Position numbers and translations under genes: made by a program | In this document: positions 8,303 to 16,640 of the stretch, in pieces | Layout: each line of letters begins with the position of its first letter | Numbering within the stretch: the first letter of the stretch is position 1 | Notes under the pieces: model-generated | Databases searched by the model: none | Seen by the model: the letters and a program-made list of their open reading frames with translations, nothing else | What the model was told of the DNA's origin: nothing | Assembly (NCBI GenBank): GCA_002395085.1 | Contig: DGVV01000123.1 | Location: 1-43,895, forward strand | Length of the DNA: 43,895 nt | Source of the DNA: Ruminococcus sp. UBA4275 | GTDB lineage: Bacteria; Bacillota; Clostridia; Oscillospirales; Ruminococcaceae | Direction: 5' to 3'

Positions 8303-8335
8303 ATTGCCGCACCGGTTTTGCCTCGGCGCGGCAAT
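8303..8335 (-). terminator. Hairpin between the superoxide-reductase domain and aldo/keto reductase genes
   Basis: An 8-bp stem ATTGCCGC / GCGGCAAT encloses a GC-rich 17-nt loop in the 69-bp gap. On the minus strand the hairpin is followed by ATCCTTATAAAAAAG, so the T run is poor; it may be a weak terminator or processing site that lowers downstream expression. Confidence 0.4.
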
Positions 8336-8342
8336 TTTGCCC

Positions 8343-8687
8343 TTATGCTTCAGCTTTCCAAAGTCCGTGCAGATTGCAGTAAGCATACGCTGCAATGAGG
8401 CTGTCATCCTCTGCAACATAGAACTGCGCGACCGGTTCTTCGCCGGGGTTCAGTTCCTTGCGCTCCTGACCGTTCTTCGTTTCCAGCACAATCCAGCCGA
8501 TGTAGTGATTGTCAAGCATCGGGTGTGCGACCTCGCCCACCGTCACGGTGACGGTCTGACCCTCTCGGCTGATGACCGGAACGTGCTTCTCTTTCGCTGC
8601 GTCTACGGTGTTCGGGATGATCTCCGCAAAGCCCGGACATTCTTCAGCGGCGAATTCGCCGGTTTGGGGGTTCTGATAGAATTTCAT
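8343..8687 (-). CDS. Superoxide-reductase-like protein (desulfoferrodoxin without center I), possible internal start
   Basis: Read from the internal ATG at 8687 this is a 114-residue protein. The iron center II ligands of superoxide reductase are all present: His35 (EKHVPV), His55 (VAHPM), His61 (DNHYIGW), Cys104 and His107 (CNLHG). The desulforedoxin-type center I, normally CxxCG plus CC at the N-terminus, is eroded: the first pair reads NPQTG and only Cys17 remains, though MKFY and the spacing are kept. It would reduce superoxide to peroxide in the cytosol, taking electrons from rubredoxin-like donors. An AAAAGGAG at 8698-8705, ten bases upstream, supports independent initiation. Confidence 0.7.
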   Translation of the reverse strand: MKFYQNPQTGEFAAEECPGFAEIIPNTVDAAKEKHVPVISREGQTVTVTVGEVAHPMLDNHYIGWIVLETKNGQERKELNPGEEPVAQFYVAEDDSLIAAYAYCNLHGLWKAEA

Positions 8688-9482
8688 AGCAGATACACTC
8701 CTTTTCGGTATTGTTTCAGGGGATTTCCCCGTCTGAACATAGTGCGCCATGCAGCGGCGTACGGCACGCAGAATGGTTTTGCGGTCGTCGTCGGCATAGT
8801 AAAAGTGTCCCGATTTATGCAGCACACGCACCCGCAGATTCGGGTTGCCAAGGAAGCAGCGCACGCTGCGCATCGAGACGAGTTCATCGTGTCTGGATTG
8901 GAAAATGTCACAAGGTACGCGGATTTCGTTCATCATCCGGCGCGTCCGGACGATCTCCCGAAAAAGTTCGGCGTAACGCGGCAGCCATGCGGCATACCGC
9001 AGCACATGGGAATCGGGTTCGAGGCTGTATGCTTCGTGAACCGCCTGTGCGCGGGCATCCTGCGCGATTTCGAGTCCGAGTCCCGTTGCGGTAAAATGTG
9101 CGAAGCCGTCCGGCGTGAGATGCACGTACATCGGGATGTCAAGCAGGATCATACGGCGCAGTCTGGCGGGGAATTCGCGGGCGGTCTGTACGGCAAGCAG
9201 CGTTCCCATAGAGTGCGCAATTATAATAATATTGCGGTATCGGGATGACAGCGCCTGCATCGCTTCATGTACCTGCGATTTCCAGTGATCCATGCTTGCC
9301 TGCGCAATGCCGGATATTTGTCCGCCGTGCCCCTCAAACAATATGCCGTAAACGGCTGCCTCTGCCGGAATCTCCGGCATGATAAAATCAAAATACTGCG
9401 GCGCGCTGAGAATCCCGTGCAGCAGCAAAACTGCCGTCTGCGCATGGGGCGGTTCACGCCGGATCGCATGATAATTGCTCAT
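8343..9482 (-). CDS. Alpha/beta hydrolase in frame with a superoxide-reductase-like domain
   Basis: The open frame encodes 379 residues. Residues 1-260 are an alpha/beta hydrolase of the monoacylglycerol lipase/carboxylesterase kind: HG oxyanion motif at 22-23, nucleophile Ser91 in AHSMG, likely Asp199 (SRHDE) and His226 (KSGHF). With no stop codon between, residues 266-379 are a desulfoferrodoxin/neelaredoxin-like domain. The junction contains AAAAGGAG and an ATG, so the domain may also be made alone (see separate entry). ATG at 9482 overlaps the stop of the upstream zinc-ribbon gene (ATGA). Either a true fusion or two products from one frame is possible; a lost stop codon or a sequencing error at the junction should also be kept in mind. 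Confidence 0.8.
   Translation of the reverse strand: MSNYHAIRREPPHAQTAVLLLHGILSAPQYFDFIMPEIPAEAAVYGILFEGHGGQISGIAQASMDHWKSQVHEAMQALSSRYRNIIIIAHSMGTLLAVQTAREFPARLRRMILLDIPMYVHLTPDGFAHFTATGLGLEIAQDARAQAVHEAYSLEPDSHVLRYAAWLPRYAELFREIVRTRRMMNEIRVPCDIFQSRHDELVSMRSVRCFLGNPNLRVRVLHKSGHFYYADDDRKTILRAVRRCMAHYVQTGKSPETIPKRSVSAMKFYQNPQTGEFAAEECPGFAEIIPNTVDAAKEKHVPVISREGQTVTVTVGEVAHPMLDNHYIGWIVLETKNGQERKELNPGEEPVAQFYVAEDDSLIAAYAYCNLHGLWKAEA
8698..8705 (-). promoter_or_regulatory. Internal Shine-Dalgarno sequence inside the hydrolase frame
   Basis: AAAAGGAG on the minus strand, ten bases before an in-frame ATG at 8687 where similarity to desulfoferrodoxin begins. It decides whether the superoxide-reductase domain has its own start within the longer frame. 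Confidence 0.65.
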
Positions 9483-9670
9483 TTGAAAAACTCAATTTTG
9501 CCACACTGTTTGCAGTGATAGAATCTCAGTCCGGCGCCGTCTGCGATTTTTTGAAGCTGCTTTAGGAGAATATTGCCCGGACTCCATGTCTCCACACGCA
9601 CACGAACCATCGGGATGCTGCACCGCGTACACTGAATCGGGGCAGGATTCGCTGCGGGTTCATTGTGCAT
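9479..9670 (-). CDS. Small zinc-ribbon protein
   Basis: A 63-residue protein with two Cys pairs, CTRC near residue 14 and CKQC near residue 56, separated by about 40 residues; this is a minimal zinc-ribbon arrangement. The C-terminal FYHCKQCGKIEFFK is typical of short rubredoxin- or ribbon-like proteins. The start ATG at 9670 overlaps the gltX stop by 11 nt, with GGAGG nine bases upstream inside gltX. The stop overlaps the next gene (ATGA). Function unknown; DNA, RNA or protein binding are all possible. Confidence 0.75.
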   Translation of the reverse strand: MHNEPAANPAPIQCTRCSIPMVRVRVETWSPGNILLKQLQKIADGAGLRFYHCKQCGKIEFFK

Positions 9671-11303
9671 CGCGGTATGCCTCCAGACGGCGGCGCGTCT
9701 CGGTTTCGCCCAGAACATGGCTGATTTCCCAGATGTCCGGCGCATTCTGACGGCCGGTCAGCGCGACGCGAAGCAGGTTTGTCACATCGACAATACTGCC
9801 CTTGTAATCCTCCGGATTTTTCTTGTATTTTTTCGGCTGCACCGCATAACCCAGCGCATCGGTCAGCTCCTTGACCTTCGCAAACCAGGTCTCCTGCGTA
9901 TCCGCGAAGTCAAGCGTTTCGAGGTAGCGGTTCAGGATGTCGCGGCGGTTTTCGCCGTCGGCATTCTCCGGACAGCCGTCCGTCAGCGTGAAGGTCTCCG
10001 CATCGTAGAAGGCGAGGAATGCCGCTGCATCGCGCCAGCTTCCGTAGTCCTTGCGGGGCTTTTCACCGCCTCTGCCGACGCCGATTGCACCGCGGTAAAG
10101 CGCTTCCTTTTCTGTCATGCGTGCTGCGAGCGCCGGATCGTACTCCTTTGCCCAGGCGAGCAGCCCGTCGTAGACCAGATCGGTGGTCTGGCGGGAGAGA
10201 TACTCTTTCGCAATATTGTCCAGTTTTTCAAGGTCAAACAGTGAGCCGGATGTGCCCATTTTCTCCAGCGAGAAGGTGAATTCGCGCGAGGATGCGTCCG
10301 GATTTGCAAGATGCCACTCCTCAAAATTGCTGTTGAGAACCGTCAGCAGATACAGCCACGTTGCCTCCTGCGGGATGCCCGCCTGCCGGTAAAAACTCAG
10401 CGCCAGTTCGGGATCTTTCCGCTTGGAGAGTTTGCGCTTGGAACTGCCGTCCATCTTCATGAGGGTGGCAGTGTGGCAGTAAATAGGACGCTGCCAGCCC
10501 AGAATATCGAACAACTGCACATGAATCGGCAGCGTTGCAAGCCAGCTTTCATCGCGGATGACGTGGGTGGTGCGCATGAAATGGTCATCGCAGACGTGTG
10601 CAAAATGATAGGTCGGGATGCCGTCGGATTTCAGCAGAACAAAGTCTGTGAAATTCTCCTGAACGTGTACTTCCCCGCGGATGCCGTCCAGCACAGCAAC
10701 GCTGTTTTCGGGATCGCCCTCGGAGCGGAAGCGCAGCACCCATTCCGTACCCTTCGCAATCTCTGCCGCAATATCGTCATAAGAACGGTCACGCCAGACC
10801 GCGTATTTGCCGTAGTAGCCGTAATTTTCCTTGCCGGCTTCCTGCTGCTCGTGCATCGCCTTGAGGTCATCCTCCGTGCAGAAGCAGGGGTAAGCAAGCC
10901 CGCGCAGTACCAGAGACTTTGCGACGGTCTGGTAAAGCTCCTTGCGCTGGCGCTGCCGGTATGGGCCGTATGCGCCGGTCTCGCCGTCAACGGTTGCTCC
11001 TTCATCAAAGTGAACGCCGTAAAAATTCATCGCGTCAATGACTGCCTCGACTGCACCCTCGACCTCGCGCTTCTGGTCGGTATCCTCGATGCGCAGATAG
11101 AAGACGCCGCCCGTCTGGTGTGCAAGGCGCTCTCCGATGGCGTTGTAAAGGTTGCCGAGGTGAACGAATCCGGTCGGGCTGGGTGCAATGCGCGTTACGA
11201 CTGCACCTTCGGGCAGATTGCGCGGGGGATATTGCGCTTCGTAGTCCTCAATGGTCTTGGTAATGTCGGGGAACAGCAAATTTGCAAGTGCTGTGGTATC
11301 CAT
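9660..11303 (-). CDS. gltX: Glutamate--tRNA ligase
   Basis: Class I aminoacyl-tRNA synthetase charging tRNA-Glu. At 547 residues it is slightly longer than typical GluRS (about 470-500). The HIGH-type motif reads PSPTGFVHLGN (41-51) and the KMSKS-type motif reads KRKLSKRK; the strings LRIEDTDQKR and DGIPTYHFAHVCDDH are diagnostic. ATG at 11303 has AAGGAG ten bases upstream; an open frame continues 5' across the preceding gene but is a shadow of its His-rich tail. It lies 35 bp after the TPM-domain gene and overlaps the zinc-ribbon gene. Whether it also charges tRNA-Gln depends on gatCAB, which is not in the window. Confidence 0.95.
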   Translation of the reverse strand: MDTTALANLLFPDITKTIEDYEAQYPPRNLPEGAVVTRIAPSPTGFVHLGNLYNAIGERLAHQTGGVFYLRIEDTDQKREVEGAVEAVIDAMNFYGVHFDEGATVDGETGAYGPYRQRQRKELYQTVAKSLVLRGLAYPCFCTEDDLKAMHEQQEAGKENYGYYGKYAVWRDRSYDDIAAEIAKGTEWVLRFRSEGDPENSVAVLDGIRGEVHVQENFTDFVLLKSDGIPTYHFAHVCDDHFMRTTHVIRDESWLATLPIHVQLFDILGWQRPIYCHTATLMKMDGSSKRKLSKRKDPELALSFYRQAGIPQEATWLYLLTVLNSNFEEWHLANPDASSREFTFSLEKMGTSGSLFDLEKLDNIAKEYLSRQTTDLVYDGLLAWAKEYDPALAARMTEKEALYRGAIGVGRGGEKPRKDYGSWRDAAAFLAFYDAETFTLTDGCPENADGENRRDILNRYLETLDFADTQETWFAKVKELTDALGYAVQPKKYKKNPEDYKGSIVDVTNLLRVALTGRQNAPDIWEISHVLGETETRRRLEAYRDAQ

Positions 11304-11338
11304 AAAATGTATCTCCTTTTTGAATATTGATCCATGAA

Positions 11339-12283
11339 TCAGCGGTGATGTCCGCCGCCGCCGTGCGAGTGTCCGCCGCTGGAGGAGTGCGAGTGTCCGC
11401 CGCCGCCGTGCGAGGAATGTCCGCCGCCGGATCTGCCGCTGTCGGAGTTGATATGCGTGCGTGAGGTGTGTTCGCGGAGGAAATGGTCTTCCCGCACGTA
11501 GAAATTGGTGCTGGGCGAGTGGATGTAGTTGGATGCATCCAGCCCCTCTGTGAGCGAATATTTGCAGCGCAGGATGACCAGAATGATGAGCGCCACAATC
11601 GCGCCGATGAACGCGCTGCCGGCACCGAGCATCTTGAGGGGTTTGCCGAACCACCACGGCAGCTTGTCGGCTTCCTTTAGCTGCCCTTTGTAGTAAAAGG
11701 CGTATTTTTTGGTGTGCGGATTGTAGGTGTAGGCATTTTCGGGAATGCCGCGCTGATAGTAATCGAGCAGCTCATCGCAGAAAACATAGATCGCGTCTTC
11801 GTAGTTGCCGTTTTTGAGCATCGGGGTGATGTCATCGAGAATCCACCAGACACGGTTGTCTTCCTCTGCATTATAATAGTATAGCTGCGCGATGCCGGAG
11901 GTCGTGAGGTAGTCGTAATTGGTCGAATTATTGAGTACCAGCAGTACGCCGTCAGTATCGACCTTTTGCTCCGGATTGAACAGGTAATCGTATTGGTCAT
12001 CGGCGTAGGCTTCCACGTCGCTGTCAGAATTGAATGACGTCTCCGGCCCGACAATATGCACCGCAACGTACATATCCAGTTTTTCGCTTGTATCCTGAAT
12101 GTACTGGTTGATCTCCTGTTCCTGTTCGTTATCGAGGACACCCTGAATGTCATAGACCTTGCAGGAGGGGATCAGATTTTCAAATTGGCGCTTGGCAGAA
12201 ACACTGACCGGCATCAGCATGGAGGCACAAAGCGATACAGCCGCAGCTCCGCCGAGCAGAATCTTTTTCAACTGACGCATCAT
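11339..12283 (-). CDS. TPM-domain membrane protein with His/Gly/Ser-rich tail
   Basis: A 314-residue envelope protein. Residues 1-30 are a signal peptide (cleavage likely after SVSA). A TPM domain (YgcG/Psb32-like) spans about 45-180, with YDIQGVLDNEQEQEINQYI and GVLLVLNNS. A transmembrane helix is at about 220-240, so the TPM domain is outside and the tail inside. The tail (283-314) is almost only Gly, Ser and His with eight His residues, which may bind metal. The start overlaps the upstream zinc-ribbon gene stop (ATGATG/TGA) with a G-rich SD inside it. TPM domains are linked to photosystem repair or phosphatase-like activity elsewhere; the role here is unknown. Confidence 0.85.
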   Translation of the reverse strand: MMRQLKKILLGGAAAVSLCASMLMPVSVSAKRQFENLIPSCKVYDIQGVLDNEQEQEINQYIQDTSEKLDMYVAVHIVGPETSFNSDSDVEAYADDQYDYLFNPEQKVDTDGVLLVLNNSTNYDYLTTSGIAQLYYYNAEEDNRVWWILDDITPMLKNGNYEDAIYVFCDELLDYYQRGIPENAYTYNPHTKKYAFYYKGQLKEADKLPWWFGKPLKMLGAGSAFIGAIVALIILVILRCKYSLTEGLDASNYIHSPSTNFYVREDHFLREHTSRTHINSDSGRSGGGHSSHGGGGHSHSSSGGHSHGGGGHHR

Positions 12284-13344
12284 ATACGGAACACCCCCAC
12301 GAAAAAGGAGATGATTGCGATTGCAAGCCCGATCCCGCCGGCAAACAATGCAGCCTTCGCCTTGCTCAGCGGCGGATCTCCGACAAGCTTTCCGGATTGT
12401 CCGTTCAGCGCAAACTCGTAGGTTTTGCCGGCATATTTGAAGGACATGAACCACACCGGCAGCAGCATATATTTCCACTCGGTGTTCATGATTTTGATGT
12501 CCGAATTTGTTACGGAAACGGAATTGTAGCCCTTGAAGGATGCACGTACAAGCTGATCGGATGCCTGCGTTGCACGCGCCTGAATGCGCGGGAACATTCC
12601 GGCAAAATCAACATCGTATTTCTCGGCAAAAAAGCCGCTGAGATACTGCATTGCGAAGGGGCGGATCTTGGTGTAATCGAATGGCTCGACTGCTTCCATG
12701 AGTTCATCCGCGATGTGGCTTGCGCCGTCTGCCGGAAGCCCCTTGATATGGATTTTTGCCTTGCGCGCCGCTGCATATTCCTTGGTTTCAGTGTAGTGGT
12801 AATCGCCGGATGTCCACGAGCGAATCTTCTTGCAGAGGGCATCCATCTCAGCGTTGATGTCCACGTCAGTCACCCAGAAGGGGACATACAGCCCGACGAC
12901 CTTCTCCATCTGACCCTCAGAACGGAATTTCGAGGGGAGGAATTTGTGCGCATCGCAGTATTTCTGGAATTCAGCGAGTGCTGCTGCACGGTCGATCTGG
13001 AACGGCAGCACGTAAGAGGGGCGGAATTTTCCGTCAACACGCCCCTTCAAAATCACTGGATTGTGGCAGTAATAGCAGAAGGTAGCTGCGGTATTGTCGT
13101 CCGCCATAATGGTTGCGCCGCAGCTATCGCAGGAATACACAGATGTATGCGCGCTGAATTCCGTATCAGTCTGCACCTCTGTTTCGGGACGCTGTTCGAC
13201 ATATTGTTCGATCTGAGCAGCGATCTCCTTCATTTCCTGTTCAGTGAAGCTGCTGGCACAGTATTCACAGGTGAATTTCTGCTCCGCAGCGTTGAATTTG
13301 AGATCGGCATTACAATTTGGGCACTTGTAAGCGAGCGTTTCCAA
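12280..13344 (-). CDS. Double zinc-ribbon membrane-anchored protein
   Basis: A 354-residue protein starting with a ribbon (Cys8/11 and Cys26/29), then an acidic linker, a second ribbon (Cys72/75 and Cys90/93), a large soluble beta-rich region (about 100-325) and one C-terminal membrane helix (331-354). Such proteins are usually annotated as TFIIB-type zinc ribbon proteins, similar to Bacillus YdjG, and often sit beside membrane or TPM-type genes as here. The start is TTG at 13344, eight bases after AAAGGAG; no better ATG exists. It opens an eight- or nine-gene minus-strand run that continues to the amidase gene. Function unknown; membrane stress or protein quality control is a guess from context. 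Confidence 0.85.
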   Translation of the reverse strand: METLAYKCPNCNADLKFNAAEQKFTCEYCASSFTEQEMKEIAAQIEQYVEQRPETEVQTDTEFSAHTSVYSCDSCGATIMADDNTAATFCYYCHNPVILKGRVDGKFRPSYVLPFQIDRAAALAEFQKYCDAHKFLPSKFRSEGQMEKVVGLYVPFWVTDVDINAEMDALCKKIRSWTSGDYHYTETKEYAAARKAKIHIKGLPADGASHIADELMEAVEPFDYTKIRPFAMQYLSGFFAEKYDVDFAGMFPRIQARATQASDQLVRASFKGYNSVSVTNSDIKIMNTEWKYMLLPVWFMSFKYAGKTYEFALNGQSGKLVGDPPLSKAKAALFAGGIGLAIAIISFFVGVFRI

Positions 13345-13376
13345 TTACGTCACTCCTTTCAGAGATATACACCGTT

Positions 13377-13405
13377 ATTATATCATAAATGCGGCAGGAT
13401 TGCAA
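13377..13405 (-). promoter_or_regulatory. Promoter of the zinc-ribbon/TPM/gltX run
   Basis: Minus-strand TTGCAA (13400-13405) and TATAAT (13377-13382) with exactly 17 nt between and TGA before the -10. It fires toward the TTG start at 13344. Confidence 0.8.
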
Positions 13406-13426
13406 GGGCTTTTGCAGAAATGAAAG

Positions 13427-13456
13427 CCGCGCACAGCCAATCAGAACCGTGCGCGG
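13427..13456 (-). terminator. Terminator of the murC-lexA-zapA-U32 run
   Basis: On the minus strand CCGCGCAC and a GTGCGCGG-type arm pair around a 14-nt loop, followed by CTTTCATTTC. It lies about 10 bp after the U32 stop codon and just upstream of the next run's promoter. Confidence 0.75.
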
Positions 13457-13466
13457 AATATTGTGT

Positions 13467-15554
13467 TCAATCTGTCGGGGCGACCTTGATTTGCAGCCCG
13501 CGGGTGAACTGTCTGGGCGGGATGATCTGTCCGCCGTGAGCATACGCTTTTACGATCTCGCAGATGCGTTCCGGCGATTCGTCCGTCATGGAGAGAAGCG
13601 CGTAAGCCGCATTGCGGCAGGCTGCGGGACGGTCTGCCAGCCAGACCGGTACAGCGTTGAAGATCTCGGCGTAATCGGGCTTTTCCGTACAGCGCGTGCA
13701 GTCAACATACGGCTCTGCACCCTTGCGGTCTGTCAGCTGATGCTTGCATTTTGCGCATCCGATCTGATGCTGCACCGGACAGTTCCGCGTGAGCATAAGG
13801 GGCAGTCTGCCGTATGCGAAGATGCCGAGCGGGAGCGCCTGCCTTGTGCTGAATTCGTGCGGTGCTTCCGGTGCGCGGAGACCGTCCGTCAGTCCGGCAT
13901 CCCGAAAAACGGCTGCTGCACGGGCATTGGCAATGTGCAGACCCTGTCCGCCGTGGAGAGACATTCCAAGCTCTCTGCCCAGCTGCACATCCCCAATATG
14001 ACCGCAGGCAATATGCCGGACGCCTGCATCCGCAGCGGCACGCAGCATCTCCAGCACCGCCTGTTCATCGCACACGAAACGCGGCGGCACGACCATGATT
14101 TTGTCGGTCGGAAAGCCGGAATCTGTGAGCGGGAAGCCTTGCAGAAGATGCAGCGGAATCATCAGAAATTCCAGCTCCTGCGCAATTTTCGGGAGTGCTT
14201 CCAACTGATTCTGATGCCGGATTTGCAGCCGGATTCCGTTTTGCGGCATGGCTGACGGTACGGGCATCGGCGGAATTTCCCCAAGCGTATGCGCAGGCGT
14301 GTTGGCAAGGATCCGGCTGCGGTCCATCTCCGTGACCGCCTCGCGCCGCAGGGCATTGAGGGCGGAGGCGGGCAGCATCAGCCCGCTGCCGATTTCCGCG
14401 GTGACTTCGCCTGCCGTGTAGACCGTGCCGCCGAGTTTCCCGAACTGCCGCCGAAGCTGGTCGGCGTCTGTGGGGCGGTTCTGTGCGGTCTGGGGGATTT
14501 CGCCGCGCACTGTGACGCAGTTCCCTGCGCTATCGCGGACGGTGAGGGCTGCGGGCATATCTGCCTGTAACGTGTATGATGCATCAATTTGCGCTATTTT
14601 ACGCGGATTCTGGTATTTCTCGCGCAGGCTGGGCAGCACATTCTGCGCAGCGGTGACGTCCTCTTTCTGGCGTGTGCCGAACATCTTCTGCCGCTTGCCA
14701 GTGAAGTATCCGTCGGTGAAGCCGCTGCGGGAGAATACTGCTCGCAGCGTGCGAAGGTCCGGCTGCTGACCGTCCAGTGCGCTCCGACAGGCGGAGACCG
14801 CCGCCGCGACATACTCCGGACGCTTCATGCGGCCCTCGATTTTCAACGAATCTACGCCGATTTCGCATATTTCTCCGAGATGCTCCACCAGCGACTGATC
14901 TTTGAGGGAGAGCGCACACGCCTGCCGCTGTGCGGGGTCTGCGGTGAACGGCAGACGGCATGGCTGGGCGCAGCATCCGCGGTTTGCGCTTCTGCCGCCC
15001 ATCGCCGCAGACATCCAGCATTGACCGGAAACGCTCATACAATGTGCGCCGTGGACGAACACTTCTGTCTCCATGCCAATGCGCTTCGCCTCCGCAGAAA
15101 TCTCCGCAATCTGCTTTGCGGAAAGCTCTCTTGCGAGAACAGCACGGCAGAATCCGGCAGACTGTGCAAAACGCAGTCCGGCGGGGGAATGTACTGTGAG
15201 CTGCGTGGATGCGTGCAGACGCAGCGTCGGGAGACGATGCGAAATATAAGCAGCAGCGCCTAAATCCTGCACGATGCAGCCATCTGCACCGGCATCGGCA
15301 ATGTCAGCGAGGAGGGCATCCAGCGCGGAAAATTCCCCGTCAAACACCAGTGTATTGACGGCGAGATACAGCTTTGCACCGTAAAGATGACAGCGCGAAG
15401 CTGCCTCTGCAAGCCCCGCGCTGTTGAAATTCTCAGCATAAGCCCGCGCAGAAAACTGTTTTGCTCCCACGTACACTGCATCTGCTCCGCAGCGCAGCGC
15501 CGCAATGAGTGCCTCCATGCTTCCGGCGGGCGCGAGCAGTTCCGGTTTGCTCAT
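13467..15554 (-). CDS. U32 family peptidase-like / RlhA-type protein with DUF3656-like region
   Basis: A 695-residue protein. The N-terminal 300 residues are a U32-family TIM barrel (starts PELLAPAGSMEALIAAL; DAVYVGAKQFSARA; VNTLVF) with the conserved Cys region around 172-199 (HGAHCMSVSGQC, NRGCCAQPC) that in related enzymes binds an iron-sulfur cluster. The central and C-terminal parts match long U32 proteins. Relatives hydroxylate 23S rRNA (RlhA) or tRNA (TrhP); true protease activity is doubtful. The ATG overlaps the zapA stop (ATGA) and there is no independent strong SD, so expression is coupled to zapA. Confidence 0.88.
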   Translation of the reverse strand: MSKPELLAPAGSMEALIAALRCGADAVYVGAKQFSARAYAENFNSAGLAEAASRCHLYGAKLYLAVNTLVFDGEFSALDALLADIADAGADGCIVQDLGAAAYISHRLPTLRLHASTQLTVHSPAGLRFAQSAGFCRAVLARELSAKQIAEISAEAKRIGMETEVFVHGAHCMSVSGQCWMSAAMGGRSANRGCCAQPCRLPFTADPAQRQACALSLKDQSLVEHLGEICEIGVDSLKIEGRMKRPEYVAAAVSACRSALDGQQPDLRTLRAVFSRSGFTDGYFTGKRQKMFGTRQKEDVTAAQNVLPSLREKYQNPRKIAQIDASYTLQADMPAALTVRDSAGNCVTVRGEIPQTAQNRPTDADQLRRQFGKLGGTVYTAGEVTAEIGSGLMLPASALNALRREAVTEMDRSRILANTPAHTLGEIPPMPVPSAMPQNGIRLQIRHQNQLEALPKIAQELEFLMIPLHLLQGFPLTDSGFPTDKIMVVPPRFVCDEQAVLEMLRAAADAGVRHIACGHIGDVQLGRELGMSLHGGQGLHIANARAAAVFRDAGLTDGLRAPEAPHEFSTRQALPLGIFAYGRLPLMLTRNCPVQHQIGCAKCKHQLTDRKGAEPYVDCTRCTEKPDYAEIFNAVPVWLADRPAACRNAAYALLSMTDESPERICEIVKAYAHGGQIIPPRQFTRGLQIKVAPTD

Positions 15555-16021
15555 GCTTCCGGCTCAAATGTGAGCTGTTCCTCATCGGTGGGACGCTCAG
15601 CGGGTGCGGCTTCCTCATTGGTTTCCGGTTTTGTATCCTGCTTTTTCGCATCCGCCTGTGCGGTTTCCTTGAGCGTTTTCAGCTTCTGGAGACTCTCAAT
15701 TTGTTCGATCTTGCCCTTGAGTGCTTCAATCTCACGCAGGGCAGCATCGCGTTCGAGACGTGCTTTGCCCGCCTCATCGACGTATTCCTTGACCTGCGAA
15801 CGGATCACTTCGACGCTGTTATTCGCTTTTGTCAGCTCATCCATCGTCGAGAGCGCGACCATCATCACTGCGGAATGCGCGGAAACACGCGGATTATTCT
15901 CTGTGATGTCTGAAATGCGCTTCTCCAGCGTTTTCGCGAGCTGATACACATAGCTCGGCGCATCCTCCGTCTGCAAAACATATTCTTTGCCGCAAAGCAC
16001 GACCTTCACACGATTCAGCAT
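15551..16021 (-). CDS. zapA: Cell division protein ZapA with extended C-terminal tail
   Basis: ZapA binds FtsZ and promotes bundling of the Z ring. The N-terminal part (KVVLCGKEYVLQTEDAPSYV) and the following helix with VMMVALSTMDEL are typical, then a long coiled coil (about 80-125). At 156 residues it is longer than usual (about 80-110) because of an acidic, Glu/Pro/Thr-rich tail. ATG at 16021 follows AAAGGAAG. It sits between lexA and the U32 gene and overlaps the latter by 4 nt. Confidence 0.9.
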   Translation of the reverse strand: MLNRVKVVLCGKEYVLQTEDAPSYVYQLAKTLEKRISDITENNPRVSAHSAVMMVALSTMDELTKANNSVEVIRSQVKEYVDEAGKARLERDAALREIEALKGKIEQIESLQKLKTLKETAQADAKKQDTKPETNEEAAPAERPTDEEQLTFEPEA

Positions 16022-16039
16022 AGCAATATTCTTCCTTTC

Positions 16040-16627
16040 TTATTCATCCAGATAGCGCATCAGTGCGACAACCCTGCCGAGGATTGCAACTTCGTCTGCA
16101 TAGATCGGTTTCATTGTGTCATTTTCCGGCTGAAGTCTGTATCTGCCGTCTTCTTTATAGAAACGCTTGACGGTTGCATCTTCGCCGTTCACGAGTGCGA
16201 CAACGATGTCACCGTTTTCCGCGGTTTCGCACTGTTCCACAATGACGAGGTCGCCGTCGAGAATGCCGGCTTTGATCATGCTCTCGCCGCGGATGTGAAG
16301 GGCAAAGAGATCCCCGCTGTAATGGCGGTCCGGCACGTAGCCGACATAGCCTTCGATATTCTCAATCGCGGTGATCGGCTGACCTGCTGTGACTGTTCCC
16401 AGCAGAGGCACTTGTTTGGAGGTGCTGCCGTGCAGGCGGATGGCACGGTTCTGATTGTCCATTTTATCGAGAAGCCCCTCCTCGACCAGCAGGTTGATAT
16501 AACGGTGAACGGTCGAGGTGGATTTGATTTTCAGCGCAGTGCAGATTTCGCGCACGGTCGGGGCATAGCCTTCGCTGATCCGTTCCCGGATATAGCGGTA
16601 TATGGTGTTCGCTTTTTCATTCAGCAT
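16040..16627 (-). CDS. lexA: LexA repressor (SOS response)
   Basis: A 195-residue repressor. Residues 1-65 are a winged helix-turn-helix that binds SOS operators (APTVREICTALKIKSTSTVHRYI). The S24 self-cleavage domain has the scissile Ala81-Gly82 (TVTAGQP), Ser116 (GESMIKAG) and Lys154 (ATVKRF), so RecA-stimulated autocleavage should work. ATG at 16627 is eight bases after AAAGGTG and 13 bp after the murC stop, so it is co-transcribed with murC. No GAACN4GTTC-type operator was found in the gap or upstream of murC by eye. Confidence 0.95.
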   Translation of the reverse strand: MLNEKANTIYRYIRERISEGYAPTVREICTALKIKSTSTVHRYINLLVEEGLLDKMDNQNRAIRLHGSTSKQVPLLGTVTAGQPITAIENIEGYVGYVPDRHYSGDLFALHIRGESMIKAGILDGDLVIVEQCETAENGDIVVALVNGEDATVKRFYKEDGRYRLQPENDTMKPIYADEVAILGRVVALMRYLDE

Positions 16628-16640
16628 ACGTGTTCACCTT

